This document shows, one piece after another, positions 22,920 through 35,452 of a stretch of 64,000 nt of DNA (position 1 is the stretch's first letter; each line of letters begins with the position of its first letter). The stretch is from Cryptomeria japonica (taxonomy: Eukaryota; Streptophyta; Pinopsida; Cupressales; Cupressaceae): positions 503,926,942 through 503,990,941 of the forward strand of contig NC_081410.1 in assembly GCF_030272615.1 (NCBI RefSeq). The letters are read 5' to 3'. The position numbers and the translations under genes are program-made. The notes beneath the pieces were generated by a model, which had not been told where the DNA came from, did no database searches, and saw only the letters and a program-made list of their open reading frames with translations.

Positions 22920-25630
22920 TTTCTGGTGCCCACCATGGGGCCTGACCCCATAAATAACATCATTTTTAATTTATGAGTGATATTGTACATATGCAGAAAA
23001 GCTGAGTTAGCATGTTGGAGCCTTCGTTTAGCCCATATACACCATTTTCTAGCGCATGTTACTCACTATTTAGCACATTAGACCCTAACCTTAGCGCATT
23101 GAGTAGTTAGACTAGTGCATAACACTTTTTCTAGTAACAGTAAAATCACACCGCATTAGAGCATTATTCTAGTGCATCTAGGGATCAACTTAGCACATAG
23201 GGTTCGTTCTGTAACACATTTGTACATTTCTGTAGCGCATTGGTGCAACAATGTAGTGCATAAAAAAATAGGGAAAAAAAATTATAATCGAGGAAGATTA
23301 TTTTAGGCTTGTGTAGGCCCACACTAATATTTGATCACTTACTGTGTGCAGGTTCTAATCTTTTTTGTGCAGAGGAAGGAGTTAGTTTAGCAGCTTTAAA
23401 ATTTATTTTTTACTTTCTTTCATAAGAAGTTGGTTAAAAACAGATTCACTCTCCCTTTTTATGCAAAGTTAAAATAAACCTCACATTTCATTTTGGAGTA
23501 CATAAAATAAACATCAGACTTCCTTTTGGTGCTTAAAAGAAAATTCATCTTTCTTTGTTGCAAGGTAAAAAGAACAATAAATTCATATTTGCTTTCTTGC
23601 AAGATTAGAGGAAAAAACAATTCATTTTGGAAGCTATAAAAAGAGCAAAACAAACTTACTTTCTGCAAAGCTTAAAATGAACCTCGCCTTCCTTTGGTGT
23701 CTAAAAGGATCAATTTTATTTTTGCAAAGGTAAAAGAACATCTTCAAATTTAGGCAAAAAAAGAAAGGTAAGATCTTCCCCTATCGACTTTGAATTTTTG
23801 TTGACTAAATTACAATATACTTTGTTGACCAAGTTTGATTCAAAGTTTATTTAAAAAATGCACACTTTGCTATGAAAGGTTAAAAAGAACCCTATGTTTG
23901 TTGGAGGAAAATCTTGAAGTAGAGGTTAACAAATCACTGCTTTGAAAGGTTAAATAGAGCTTGTGTGCTTTGTCTCGAAAGTGGAAGGTATATGCTCTCC
24001 CCTTAAGTGCATGACCAAAAAGTCAAACCACTCTTATGCTTTCTTCATTTCAAGTACTTAATTCCTTAGCAGGCATGCCCTCCCGAGTTGCTCTTAGAGA
24101 GCCATTTAAATGGTCGGTGAGAGGGGAACAACCTAAGTGGGAAACAACTTTATCGCGTGTTTCAACCCACTATAATCAAAAGTGGAGGCTGATGAAAGTC
24201 CCTTTAATGGTTTTTCTCAGTAATTACCCTTCCCCCAGTATCTTTACGATACATAAATCCTTTGTTCTAAAGGTTGGGAAGCCTCCTGAGGGAGTTTATC
24301 ACTGAAGACTGAACAGGAAGCCTAATTATGAACCTTAGCATTAGAAACTTTGAGCTGAGTTAGTATCCAAACATCTTCAATATCATAGTGCAAGGGTGGG
24401 GAAGAATCCACCCCTAAGATTACTCACCATATATCTCCCAAGATAACTACTCAATTGTGAAGCAATTCATTTTGAGTTAATTTCTGGCAAAAGACAAAAA
24501 AATGGACACCCCCTTGGGGGTGACATGACTATTTGAGTTGACAGAGTATCGAGATTAGTGGGCTATGGTATTGTTGATGACCCTTGAATAAAGACTCTAT
24601 CTAATTTGTTTTCTTTGTTTCCAAATCTGTGAAAACATTAGGGATTTGAACACATCATCGCAGAACATACACTATTTGTTTAGCATAGGAAAAATTGGTT
24701 ATCTCTTTCATACTGTGTTTTCAAGTTATGTTTTTAGAAAATCATCCATAAAAAACAAACAAGTTTTGAAATTTTTTGAAAAAGCCAAAAATAGAACATT
24801 CAGGGCAGTTTAGTGTGTAGGAGCAACATCCTAGCACAGGTAGAACATTATCTAGCGCATACCATTCAAATCTTAGCTCTTTTATTATTCAAAATAGTGC
24901 ATTACAGTTGTCATACTGGTAAACATTTCACTAGCACTTTTGGATACCATATTAGCACTTTAGAGCATTAGCCTAGCGCATCGGGGGCAAAACTTAGTGC
25001 TTTTAGTCTAAACTATAGTGCGTATTCAGGACATAATAGCGCGTAATCATCCCAGTCAAAACAATTTTTGAAACTCTGAGTTAGCATGTAACATAAGAAG
25101 CTTATCACATAGGGAGATTTGTGTAGCGCATACGGTCTTTGGCTTAATGCATGGTTAAAACTCAGAAAACCAGAGAGCAAATCAGACCTTTTGAGAAAAA
25201 TTCATCAAACTTCTTAAGTACCCTTTCAAGTCCTATATCGAACTCAGTTATCAGAATTAGAGTCCAAATATCAGAGAAATAAATTCCAAAGCAAGCAAGG
25301 ATCCTTAGAACAAAAATTTGTTGTATCCAAAACTAGCTAGAGATAAAAATTTATCCAATCAAAATCAGGTAGTACCATCACATCGATCAAAAGGTCTGCC
25401 ATCTAATGCATTCTATCAAACAAAACATCATACTAGGTTTAAAACCTTAAGTTGTCAAATTGAGTTTCCATATCGGGAGACTCTTATCCATATCATTTGA
25501 CACACTTTGTCATGGGCGCGAATCTAAACCTCTACTTGATAAAGTAAGCTTGATTTTTTCAAACAAATTATCTCAATCCAAACCTCGAAGGAAACCATTG
25601 ATCATTCATGTATGACCACTCCTCGTATTT
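22920..25630 (+). other. Tat 5' leader with primer site, TAGCRCAT arrays and conserved block
   Basis: The primer site TGGTGCCCACC starts at 22924. Two octamer arrays (22990-23270 and 24830-25155) of TAGCGCAT, TAGCACAT and TAGTGCAT words follow. Between them, landmarks GGGAACAACC (about 24125), CACTATAA (about 24168) and TGATGACCCTTGAA (about 24574) occur in the same order as in the leader of the intact Tat element (48497, 48541 and 48616). No convincing ORF is present; a short open frame at 24036-24305 lies in this conserved leader. Confidence 0.65.
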
Positions 25631-26521
25631 TTGAGAAGAGCAAGTCTTCATCACAAAAATGAGTTGAAGAAGAGACAACCTAGTTCTAAAAAACTTGCCA
25701 AACAAAATAAGTTTCTCTATATTAATCGCCAACTTTTTAAATCACATCGCATATTCTTGTGTCATATGCAATTATATCTTCAAGGAAAATCAAATGAGTT
25801 TGACAACGAACCCTTAAGAAGCAGAGCTTACATTCAGAAAGGGACATTCAACCAACACTTGAATCGTGGAGGAAAGATTAACCCCGCTTTATTTGCACAA
25901 TTCTGCATCACTTATAATTTAGCTCGACTCAAACTGCCAACCCCTGAACAAGTAGAAGAATATTTTATCCCCTTTGTCACAAAAAGCTTCTACTAGATGC
26001 CCGCTATCACTCACTCTTAATGAAACAAGCAAAGAGAATCACAACCAGAGTCAAGTATGGTTCGTAGATTATCAAACCCTTTAGATTATACTAATCTGGG
26101 AGATACAGAGATCACTAAGGAACTTCTCCAAGAAAGTCAAGAAAACCCCTCATTCCAAAATCTCATGGAAAGACTCATTGAAGTTGACAAAGAAAAATGT
26201 ATGCTCATGCTAACAAGCAAAGGAGTTAGGCTTCCTGAAGACTTTGATATTGAAAACTTAAGGAAGGTTGACGAACAAATTTTTAGGACAAGGTATCGAA
26301 ATTACGCCTATCAAGAACAACAAAGAGAAGAAGAAATACTTGACCCTGAAATCATATCAGAACAACATAACATACCTGAACACCATGATGCCCAAACTAG
26401 GGATAATGAAAGGGAAGAAGCTTTCCCTCAGAGAACAAATACACCCATGGTCATCCTTACGCAACAAATTCAAATGCTGCAAAGACAAAAGGTGACACTA
26501 AATGAAAACTACCTATCATAA
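25631..26521 (+). pseudogene. Tat gag-like N-terminal ORFs, truncated
   Basis: Two open segments follow the long leader: 25631-25996, basic, with GKINPALFAQFCITYNLARL and a short Pro/Glu run; and 26057-26521, acidic and helical (VRRLSNPLDYTNLGDTEITK, NPSFQNLMERLIEVDK, IQMLQRQK). Position after a primer site and leader on the same strand suggests they are the first ORF(s) of a Tat/Ogre-type element. I did not recognise a gag core or zinc knuckle, and the element breaks off after 26521. A 30-bp direct repeat, GACAAAAGGTGAC..., at about 26486 and 26531 lies at the break. Confidence 0.5.
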
Positions 26522-26529
26522 ATTTAGTA

Positions 26530-27379
26530 GACAAAAGGTGACGTCGAATGAAAACTGCCAAATTCAGCTATATTTGACTTTAAAATATTAATACGAGAAA
26601 ATAATGCATCAAAATTTAAATTGTTTTTTAACACTACATATATATGTCCTCTATTTGGAAAATTAAAATCAACCAAAAATAAGTTCGTTTTCATTCTGTT
26701 TGGTGATGCTGACTAGAACCCCTTATTTTCAACATTTTTTAGCAATAAAAAAATTGCCTTTGAATATATAAAACAATTGTCAAAATTTAAAAAAAAAAAT
26801 AAAAAAAATAATATACATAAATTTCATTAATATTTGTATATTTGATAAGTTTACATCATTTTGAAATTCAATTTAGAAATGTCACTTTTATGCAGTCGAA
26901 GTTAAACAATTTTAGTTGTGCTGGCCACTTCCTTTATAAAAGTGTGACACGACATTGTGCTTTTACCCTATGTTTTAGTTCGATTGTATATCTTAGGTTG
27001 GAAATATACATACATGTTACTATCTTTCTTGTGGCCGACTTGGTGAGGATGTTTTGTTCTAGGTTGGTATATATATGTGATGATTTGTTGGAAATAATGT
27101 AGATGTAGTGCATATGGTATTTGATAGTACAATATGTGTGCATGAGAAATTCAGTGATGAGTGTGTAAGAGACTTGATGTAAGAATGTCGATGTGATTTG
27201 AGTTTCTATGTTAGATGGAAGTGTAGTGTCGAAGTGATAGTTGATGTAGAAGAAACGATCTAGAAGATATGGTAGTCTGGATATTTCCTTAAGGTCAGAG
27301 GTTGTCCTATAATAGTGACTATGATCAACATATTGAGATGTTTTTATTCACATAGAACTTTCTTTTTCTTAAAGCTGTA
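26530..27379. other. AT-rich stretch without recognised gene
   Basis: Apart from the 30-bp direct repeat at its left edge, nothing was recognised. The plus-strand frame at 26842-27102 has no family signature. The right part may belong to the LTR remnant that follows. Confidence 0.4.
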
Positions 27380-27738
27380 AATATGTATCTCACCCTATTG
27401 CAGTTAGCTTTAGGTTTGCAAGTCCTCTTTTGTATATAGCCTCAAGAGCAATTATCCTTGGTCTACAAGTCCAAAGCAGTGATCTCTCTCTTTTGTAAAA
27501 CATTTCTATATACTGGATTGATTCTGTGAGTTGACACTCATTGTGGTTTTTCCCAATTTGGGTTTTCCACGTATAAATTTTGGTGTTCATGTGTGATTGA
27601 TGTGAATATTCTATGATTTCTCTATTTATTTCTTCTTGATGTGCATATCTAGAATGATTTGGTTAATGCATGATTGAAATCTGAAATTTTTAGTTTATGC
27701 CAATTCACCCCCCCCCTCTCAACATCTAGTGTGTGTTC
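27380..27738 (+). repeat. 3' part of a copia-type LTR
   Basis: The stretch has GTTGACACTCATTGTGG, TTTGGGTTTTCCACGTATAA, TTGGTGTTC and a terminal CCCCCCCCTCTC...GTTCAACA. These match the R/U5 text of many plant copia LTRs, and the LTR at 40250-41220 here has a similar end (TTTCCACATAAAAATTCTGG, CCCCCCTCTC, CTAACA). No primer site or internal region was identified to its right. Confidence 0.45.
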
Positions 27739-27739
27739 A

Positions 27740-28500
27740 ACAAACAAAAATACTCTAAAGTACTCTTCAATAATTTAAAGAATATTTAAATTGCATCCCA
27801 ATGAACTCTACCAAGATTAGACATATATTTAGAAAGAACTCCCACTACTTGGGTAATGTTTCGTCTAATGCAAACTATAACATACATCAAAATTCCAACT
27901 GCACTTTAGTAAGACACTTTTCCTAAGTCTTCCATCTCTAATGTGGATGTAGGAAAATATGAGATAGATAACTCCATTCCAACTATAAAGGGAACACATA
28001 ATGCTATGTAATATTACATGTTAAACTTTTATAAAACTGAATTCACATACTTACTTTGGCCTAACCATACTTTTTTGTTCACTCTATATCTTCTAATTTT
28101 CATCTGGAGAATGTGTATATCTACACCAATATCTTTTATTTCAAATTTAGCGGCAAGCTAAGACTTTAGTTTTGAAATCATACCTCCCTTCACCAATGAA
28201 TAACATATCATGACCACACATGTACATTAAATGATCAACATCATATTTTTAAAAAACATAGTGATCTGATTTACAATGCTCATATCCCAAACTTAACACA
28301 TATGTATCAAATTTCAGGTACCACATTCTAGGACTTTGTTTGAGGTCGTATAAAGATTTCTTCAATTTAGAAACCAAATTACTTTTACCTTTTACAACAC
28401 AGTACTTTGGTTGTGTCATATAAATATCTTCCTCTAAATCTCCATGAAGGAAATAAATTTTCACTTCCATTTGCTCAACCTCTAAATCATAAACAATAGT
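27740..28500 (-). pseudogene. Ty1/copia reverse transcriptase fragment
   Basis: Minus-strand frame 28470-28249 reads VKIYFLHGDLEEDIYMTQP, then KLKKSLYDLKQSPRMWYLKF and LGYEHCKSDHYVF, the diagnostic core of copia reverse transcriptase. Just beyond, across a shift, LMYMCGHDMLFIG stands where LxYVDDMLIxG is expected, so the catalytic YVDD is lost. Downstream (to about 27740) only scattered frames with many stops remain. It is an old relic, opposite in orientation to the LTR remnant at 27380-27738. Confidence 0.8.
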
Positions 28501-30287
28501 AATAGAAAGAAAATATTTAAAGAAAATATTTTATTATTTTATCTCATATGTCATAATGAACATTATTAGCTTAAAATTTAAAGTAAACCAATGGTAAATC
28601 TAATAATAAAAATACATTATTAAATTTATGTAATGACATATTACCTTGTTTCTTTTAATAACTCCAAACATCCATAATGTCAAATATTTATATTTAATAA
28701 TGCAATGAATTATTTTATTATCATTAATAAGATTCTATGTCTAACTAATGATGTGTGAGAATCCACTAGTCAGATTCCTTTGAAATTTGTCACCTAAACC
28801 TTTAGATCCTTATTTTTAAGGCTTCACCCTAACTGGGTCTACTGTCTCCATAGATAAATGTCTAATTATAATAATTCTTTTTGTAAATGTGTTTCTCTCT
28901 TCCTTTTGTAGAACATTGTTAATTTTTAACATCTATATATTGTTTTATTCACATGGTGTTATTGTTTAGAACAAGCCACATGCACACTTGTTATGCTTAC
29001 AATTTGGTGTAATAATAGTTTAAAATTTGGGTTTAACTAAGATTTTGCTCCTTAATTTTTTTCATGGAAATTACAACAACATGTTGTATTATAAATTACA
29101 TGTTACATAAAGTGCCACTTCAAATAGGACACACTTGTATGTGTGGACACATAAATATTACTAAAAATAATAATGCATAGGAACAAAGGTATTGAAGAGA
29201 ATGTGGTATAACAACATAAGATTTTAGATCAATTATGATCTAACAAAATCACAAATTATTCAAAATCCACAGTAGGGCGTTATATAAAAGGACATGTCCT
29301 AATGTATTTAAATTCAAAAAACTATGTTGGATTAGAAACATTCACATGAAGGCCTCATAGGATATACTACTTACATTACCTTGCATCATCATCTTAAGCA
29401 TACATAGGAGTTAGGCCCAAGGAGAATTAACTAGTGTCAAATAACCTACCTAATTAACACCTCCTTTCATACTTGGGTAAAACTAGCTAAGGCACATTGA
29501 CAATGCACTATTTTTTCGCTAGTTCACTTTCACAAGTCAAGTTCCTTTTTAATACACTAGATTAACTTTCTCAAGCACATGCATAAATGCGAGAACTAGT
29601 CAAATTATAGGTTCTAAGGAATTTGTCCACTAAAGACCCTATTTTCTATTAACATGATAAATTATTTTGATATCTATCATAGTCATTTCTTCATCAAATC
29701 TTAAGCTAAATACATAAAATTTATTTTATTTTTCAAATATATTGAAACATTTATTTACATTACACTATGATATAATATTTTGATTAAATAACCCCAATCA
29801 AAATGGGTTGGCAATTCATTCACAATAAATAAATAAAAAAGTAGTATGCTTCTTTCTATCTAAAATAAGCATACAATTTTTTAAAATATATTTAAACAAG
29901 ATATAGTTTGAGAGAGATGAGATATGACGATCATCAAACATATGGTACAAAAAGATATTTATTTACATGAAAGGTGTCTCCTATATGAGATGCATAGATT
30001 GATTTTACAAATGAACGATCGATAGCAATGTAGAGGTATGCAAGATGATCAGAAGATTATTAAATATGACTTGACAGTATAAATACATTGTATTGAAATT
30101 TAAATTGAATGGAAAAAAAACCACCATTGGATTTGGTAGTTTATTGCTCTGCTCGGTGATATCCGAATGGCCCATCAGAATAGGTAGTCATTGGTGGTCA
30201 ATTATATGGGCTTTCTCCTCTTTGCACTCCTCGTTTACCGTATAAAGCTGGTAGTTAATATGATTTTACTTCTTATTTCCACTCCTC
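28501..30287. other. Gene-free AT-rich stretch
   Basis: No gene or structured repeat was seen on either strand. A 40-bp piece at about 29928-29965 (GATATGACG..ATCA.ACATATGGTAC) resembles sequence upstream of the PGG gene (43950-43985). The stretch ends at the poly(T) that marks the LINE tail. Confidence 0.45.
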
Positions 30288-30919
30288 ATTTTTTTTTATG
30301 AATAGGCCTTCTTTATTAATTAAAAATATTAAAGAAAATATTCACAAAAAAAGGTTGGGGGATACAAGATCACCCCGTAAGAGTCACATGGCCAGCGGCC
30401 AGAAGCAAAAAAACAAACTATTCATCAAAAAACTTCCTCAAGCAGCCAAAGTAGTGGCAGCTGAGGGAGGAGGATCAGGATCATCTTTCTTGCCCCATAC
30501 ATCAGCAGGGTCAAGAGTCGGGTCCGACATAGACCACCCATCTTTAGGATCTTTATCAATTTCTCCTTCCTCCTACCTGGGAGGTGAGATCGCCAAGGCC
30601 AGGCGAGGAAATTTGGGAGTGGTGGTAGAGGGCCACCCAGAACTATCACCAGCGGGAGGAGAAAAAGTCACAGGAGTAGTAGAGGGCCACCCCGAGGCAA
30701 AGCCACGACGCAGTGCCTCCAAGCATCTCTCTCTTGCCCAAGGAGCGATGAGGAGGCTGGGACCGTAGGGTCTGAGAGCGATGGGCAGAAGAAATGCAAC
30801 AACGGTGGTGGCCACGGGGTAGAGTATGGTCAGCAGAGACAGAATCTGGTGACACTCTGGTAACCGCACAAGGGGAATTTCCCCAGTGCTAGAGGAGTTC
30901 CTGAAGGTGGCCCACCTCC

Positions 30920-33900
30920 AGGGCCACCTTGTCAGCTTGAACCTGAATCTGCATTAATACATTATTACAAATGCAAGCTTTAGCATAAAGTGAGACATTA
31001 ATATCCAAAAAGATGTGAGTAAAAATAACTGCATTCCTATCCTTCCAAAGAGTGAATAGGATCTCCATTCTGAAAGCATGCCATATCTAGGAAAATTTAA
31101 AGGGGATTCTAGGAGAATCACCCAGAAGAGCCATATGCCAAGAAAATGGCTCAGGCCGAAAAGGCTAAAAGAAATCATGAATCCAGCTCCAATACTGTTG
31201 AGATATTCTACAGAACCAAAAAATATGCATAAAAGTTTTTGGGTGACCACAAAAAGGGCATCAGGGATCAGGAACCTCCAAATGTTTAAGTCTGGAACCC
31301 AAAGGCAACTCTTGGAAGAGCACGCACCAAGCAAAGTGTGCAATCTTGGGTTCAGTGGTGACAGACCAGACAACAAGAAACCTGAATCTCCAGGAAGTTT
31401 GAGAAGACTGCAAGTGCCATCGTTGATTGAGAATATGGACCATAGGCAAATGAGGTTCCAACCAAAGATAACCCATTTTGGGTTTGTAGTTGGTGAAAGG
31501 AGTCCAAGGATACCATTTCCAATCTTTCCACCAAGGTGTGACAGACCAAATGCCAAGCTTGTGAAGTAAATTTGAGGGTAAGGTCGAGACCAAAAGGTCA
31601 TATGTTTGTCGATCTAGTTGAGACAGACAAAACTAGACCTAGAGGTCTTCCCATGACTAGAGGCTCATAGAAGCTCTGGAGAATAGATCCTTAGGTGTTC
31701 TAATATCGCATTTGTGAAAACACAGAGCACTAACACCTTGGATTTTGGCCAGTGGTAACCCTTGCACCTAAAAAAGAGGTGACCACTAGAGGTTGTATTG
31801 ATTCATGGGTAACCCATCCCAAAAACCATCACCGACCCATCAAAGCCAAGGCTTGATAGTTTCCCAAGCACGCTAGATGCTTTTAACCACAAAAGTACCC
31901 TAGATCTGAACATGGTCTTTCATAATGAGCATGGTTTGCAAGTCAATCCCCTTCCAAGCTAGCCTTTTGGTAGGAAAGCTTGAAGAAATGTAATGTCAAA
32001 GAAGAATTTTCCATGCCTCATTGCTAGATAAGGCTCTGATAATCCATTTAGCACATAAGGAAAGCCCTTGGTTTTGGGTAGAAATAAGGCCAAGCCCTCT
32101 GGGTTCCTTGGGAAGACAACAATATTTCCAAGCAACCCTATGTAATCCATGATGGTTAGACCCAGAGGCCCAAAGAAAGGCATGTAGAAGTCTTTCCAAA
32201 TTCATGTAAGAGGCCTTGGAAGGAGCCCAACATGAGGAATAATAGACATGGGTGGCAGCCAACACTTTGGAGAAAATTTGGAATTTACCAGCCAAAGAGA
32301 GAGGCTTGGTGATCGAGTAGGCTAACTCTTTCTCAATCCTGGTTAAAACCGCATTCCAGAGATCCCCAGGTAAAGCTTGGAAGGCAAAAGGAATGCCAAG
32401 AAAGTGAAAAATTTCAGCATGATGAAGCCATTTCCACTCATATTGGAGGATCCAAGGTGGAGCAGGCAGAAAAGACTGCCTATAACATTGCATCTTGTGC
32501 CATTGAATGGCCGAACCAGAAGCCAAGCAAAAGGTGTTCAGACAATGAAGAGCGACTTGCACATTTTCTTCATCCTCAATGAGAGTGAGAAAAGAATCAT
32601 CTGCAAATTGACCATTGAAAAGTTGAGAAGGTGACTTAGGCAGGGAGATACCATGGACATGCCCAACAGAGATAGCATTATTAAGTAAGTAACCAAACCC
32701 TTCCGCAGCAAGAACATATAAAGCAAGAGCCAGAGGACATCCCTGGCGAATGGATTTGAAAAGGCCAAAAGCCTCATACTATCGGCCATTGATGGTGATA
32801 CATGCCGAGGCATCTCCGAATAACATCTGGATAGACTGGATGAATCAGGGACCAAATCCAAGGGCTTTGAGCATAGCCAAGTTAAAATGCCACTCAATGC
32901 GATCATACAATTTTGCAAAGTCAATATTAAGAAAGATTGCCTGCTATTGAGAGTGTCTGGCCCAGTCCATCCCTTCCCAAATGACAATAAGATTGTCCTG
33001 AATAAACCTGGACTTAATAAAACTAGTCTATTCCAGATGAACAATAAGAGGCAGGAGATGGCGAATCTTGAGAGCCAAGACTTTGGCAATGATCTTATAT
33101 GAGACATTGAGCAAGGTAATAGGCCTCCAATTGCAAATGTCCTTTGGATCCCCAGCCTTAGGAATAAATTTTATGTTGCCTTGGTTAATCATTTTTCCTA
33201 GGGATTGGGAATGAAAATCTTCCACATAGACCTTATGGAAGTCATGACCAATACAAGGCCAAAGAGCTTTGTAGAATTCACTAGGGAAGCCATCACAGCC
33301 CGGGCCTTTGTCATCAGCCATAGAATAAGAGGCTTCCTTGAGATCATCAATGGTTAGTAAAATATCAAAAAAGGCTTGTTGAGACTCGAAAAGCCATTTG
33401 GGAACAACAGCTAAGCAGTCTTGCAAAGCTTGGGTTCTGGCTGGAGAGTCTCCTTGCATTGTGAACACCTTCTCATAATGACGGACATAGGCTTGTAGAA
33501 TGTCTGCAAACTCAATGAGAAGAGCCTGCCCCTCTTTGATTTTCTTGATCCATATAGAGGTGTGACAAGCACACAAAGCTAGGAAAACTCCCTTAGAGGC
33601 CCTATTGCCCACCTTGAGCCAGTGTAACCTGGCTTTGATTTGAGCTCCTCTGACAGAGTGGCTATCAACAACTTGTTTCTGATGGCAAAACTGGGCTAAA
33701 CGAAGTTGCAGGGTAGAATCAAAAGGATTCAAGGCCAGAGCTTTTGTGGCAGCACAAAGAGCTTTAGTAGTCACATCATACGACTGCCTATGGTACATGG
33801 CAAGTTGTCTATCATAAATACACAAAAACCTCACAGAGCGGGTGATGGCATCATGCCACCACACAATCCAACCAGTGTGATGATGGGGCCTTGTCTCTAA

Positions 33901-34720
33901 ATTCCAAACCCTTTGAATGTGGTCCGTCATGGTTTGATGATACAGGAGAGACATGTTGAGGTAGAACTGCATTTTGAAAGGATGCTGCCTAGATGGGTGC
34001 CATTCAATGCTAAACTTTATGAGGAAGTGATTGGACAACTTCACATCAACAAGAGGAGTGATGGGCAGATCATGATCTTCAGAAAAGGAGAAAAAAGATT
34101 GTGCGGTTATCATAGCACGATCAAGCCTTTTAAGAATTCTGTCAGAGCCAAATCTAAAATTAGACCAAGTGTGCCAAACCCCACCAGGGCAGCAATGGTT
34201 GGTGTTGGGGTTGAAAAGACCCAATTTATTATGCATATAATAGTAGGCTTCTCGCTCACCAACTGTCCAACGGAAAGGCAAAATTTTGTCCTTATCGGAC
34301 ACCACCTCAACCATATTGAAGTCCCCACACATGATGCAAGTTGTAGGTGGCAGATTATCTGCAATCCAATGCTAGAGGTATGATCTATCAACCGAATCAT
34401 TAGGAGCATAAACATTGACGATCCCAATGGAATGATTATGAATTGACAGCAAAACCCAGATGGCGCGCTGCATGGGATCAAAGCCATGAAAAATAACTGG
34501 AGAGAGCCACCAAGGTGAAATGAGAGTAACAACTCCACCTCAACCAGCTTCATGCTGGGAGGCAAAAACAAGGCTATTCGACCAAAACTTCCTGGAGGCA
34601 AAGAACATCTAGGCCTACAACGCATTGACGAACATCTTGAACATAATACTTTATGGAGAGGTCTGCGAGACCTCAAACATTCCATGAGATGTAATTCATG
34701 ACAAAACTTGCATATCTTCC
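30920..34720 (-). pseudogene. LINE ORF2: endonuclease, reverse transcriptase, zf-RVT
   Basis: The ORF starts near MNYISWNV (about 34700), with a TGA where the conserved WNVRGL arginine is expected, and the endonuclease then shifts frame. The frame 34332-33028 carries CGDFNMVE (endonuclease GDFN), KRLDRAM, the RT entry PGCDGFPSEFYKALWPCIG and NWRPITLLNVSYKIIAKVLA. Further RT parts in shifted frames (33107-31996) include the catalytic QFADDSFLTL (32610-32581) and SLAGKFQIFSKVLAATHVYYSSCW. The C-terminal zinc-binding part is at about 31600-31150 (EPKIAHFAWCVLFQELPLGS, then CPFCGHPKTFMHIFWFC in another frame). Known role: target nicking and reverse transcription of the LINE RNA. Several frameshifts and stops make it inactive. 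Confidence 0.85.
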
Positions 34721-34802
34721 TCATCCCCAAGAGAGGAGAAGCTATTGCGCAAAAAATCTGGGTCCCCACACGAGACAACTCATCATTTTTCTAAACTACC
34801 AT

Positions 34803-35450
34803 CTACAATCTCAGCATGCCCAGAAGGGCTGTGAGAGCGGTGTAGAGAATGTGGAGTAAAATCGTAAACACAGCCTGAGGAGTGCGCACCCAAGGTGGGC
34901 GAGCGACACCCTCAGAAGAGACCTTCCCCTGTTGGTCAGGGTTTGAAACCGAAGTAGAAATCGCTTGGGAAGATGGTGTCAGTATAGGAGGATTCACCGT
35001 CGACTGAGAATTGGAACTGATGGGAGTCTTTTGGGTCGAAGCCACCGAGTTTTTACCTTTATGAACTACAGTGGTCCATTCATCCTTCTTAGCTCCCTCC
35101 ATAGGTCGAGAGTCGGACTCCTTAAAAGGGGGTTTTATTTTTGGAGTAGCTAATGGACAATCCCTAATCTTGTGTTCCATCGACTAGCACTGATAACAAG
35201 TGTTGGGAAGGTTCAAATAAAGCACCTTCTGGGTGAAGGTGTTGCCGCCCACTTGAATATCAACAGTTTCTTTTAGGTTGCGAGAAACGTCGACCTCAAC
35301 ACAAACCCTCTTTTGAGGGAGAGCATTAAAAAAATGGTCTGGCTCAGAGAAAACTACTTTGCCAATAGACTGAGCAATGGTTTGCATGAAAGGCCAACAA
35401 GACAAAGGAAGATTGGGGAACTCAACCCAGATTGGTACCCGCAATTTCTT
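34803..35450 (-). pseudogene. LINE ORF1 C-terminal half (DUF4283 / zf-CCHC_4)
   Basis: The frame at 35444-35184 reads RVPIWVEFPNLPLSCWPFMQ, then IGKVVF, KRVCVEVDVSRNLKETVDIQ and LPNTCYQC, the conserved text of plant LINE ORF1 (DUF4283 then zinc knuckle). After a stop the knuckle continues as HKIRDCPLA, with the Gly/His pattern partly lost. A Ser/Pro/Thr-rich linker follows (35140-34860). Known: this protein binds the LINE RNA. It is 5'-truncated at about 35450. Confidence 0.8.
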
Positions 35451-35452
35451 GT

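Larger units (their letters stand above)
30288..35452 (-). mobile_element. L1-type LINE, 5'-truncated, decayed
   Basis: On the minus strand the element runs from an ORF1 fragment (DUF4283/zinc knuckle) through endonuclease, reverse transcriptase and zf-RVT region to a 3' untranslated tail. It ends in A(9) (poly(T) at 30289-30297, plus). The 5' part of ORF1 is missing, the usual outcome of incomplete target-primed reverse transcription. Flanks on the two sides share a diverged CGTATAA..TGG.AGTTAAT word, possibly an old target duplication. Confidence 0.85.

Noticed and set aside
24036-24305. 89-codon ORF
   Set aside because: It lies inside the non-coding leader of the Tat element, and the equivalent region of the other Tat copy is not open in that frame.
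30298-31569. Plus-strand ORFs of 156 and 163 codons
   Set aside because: They are antisense shadows of the LINE 3' region and zf-RVT domain.
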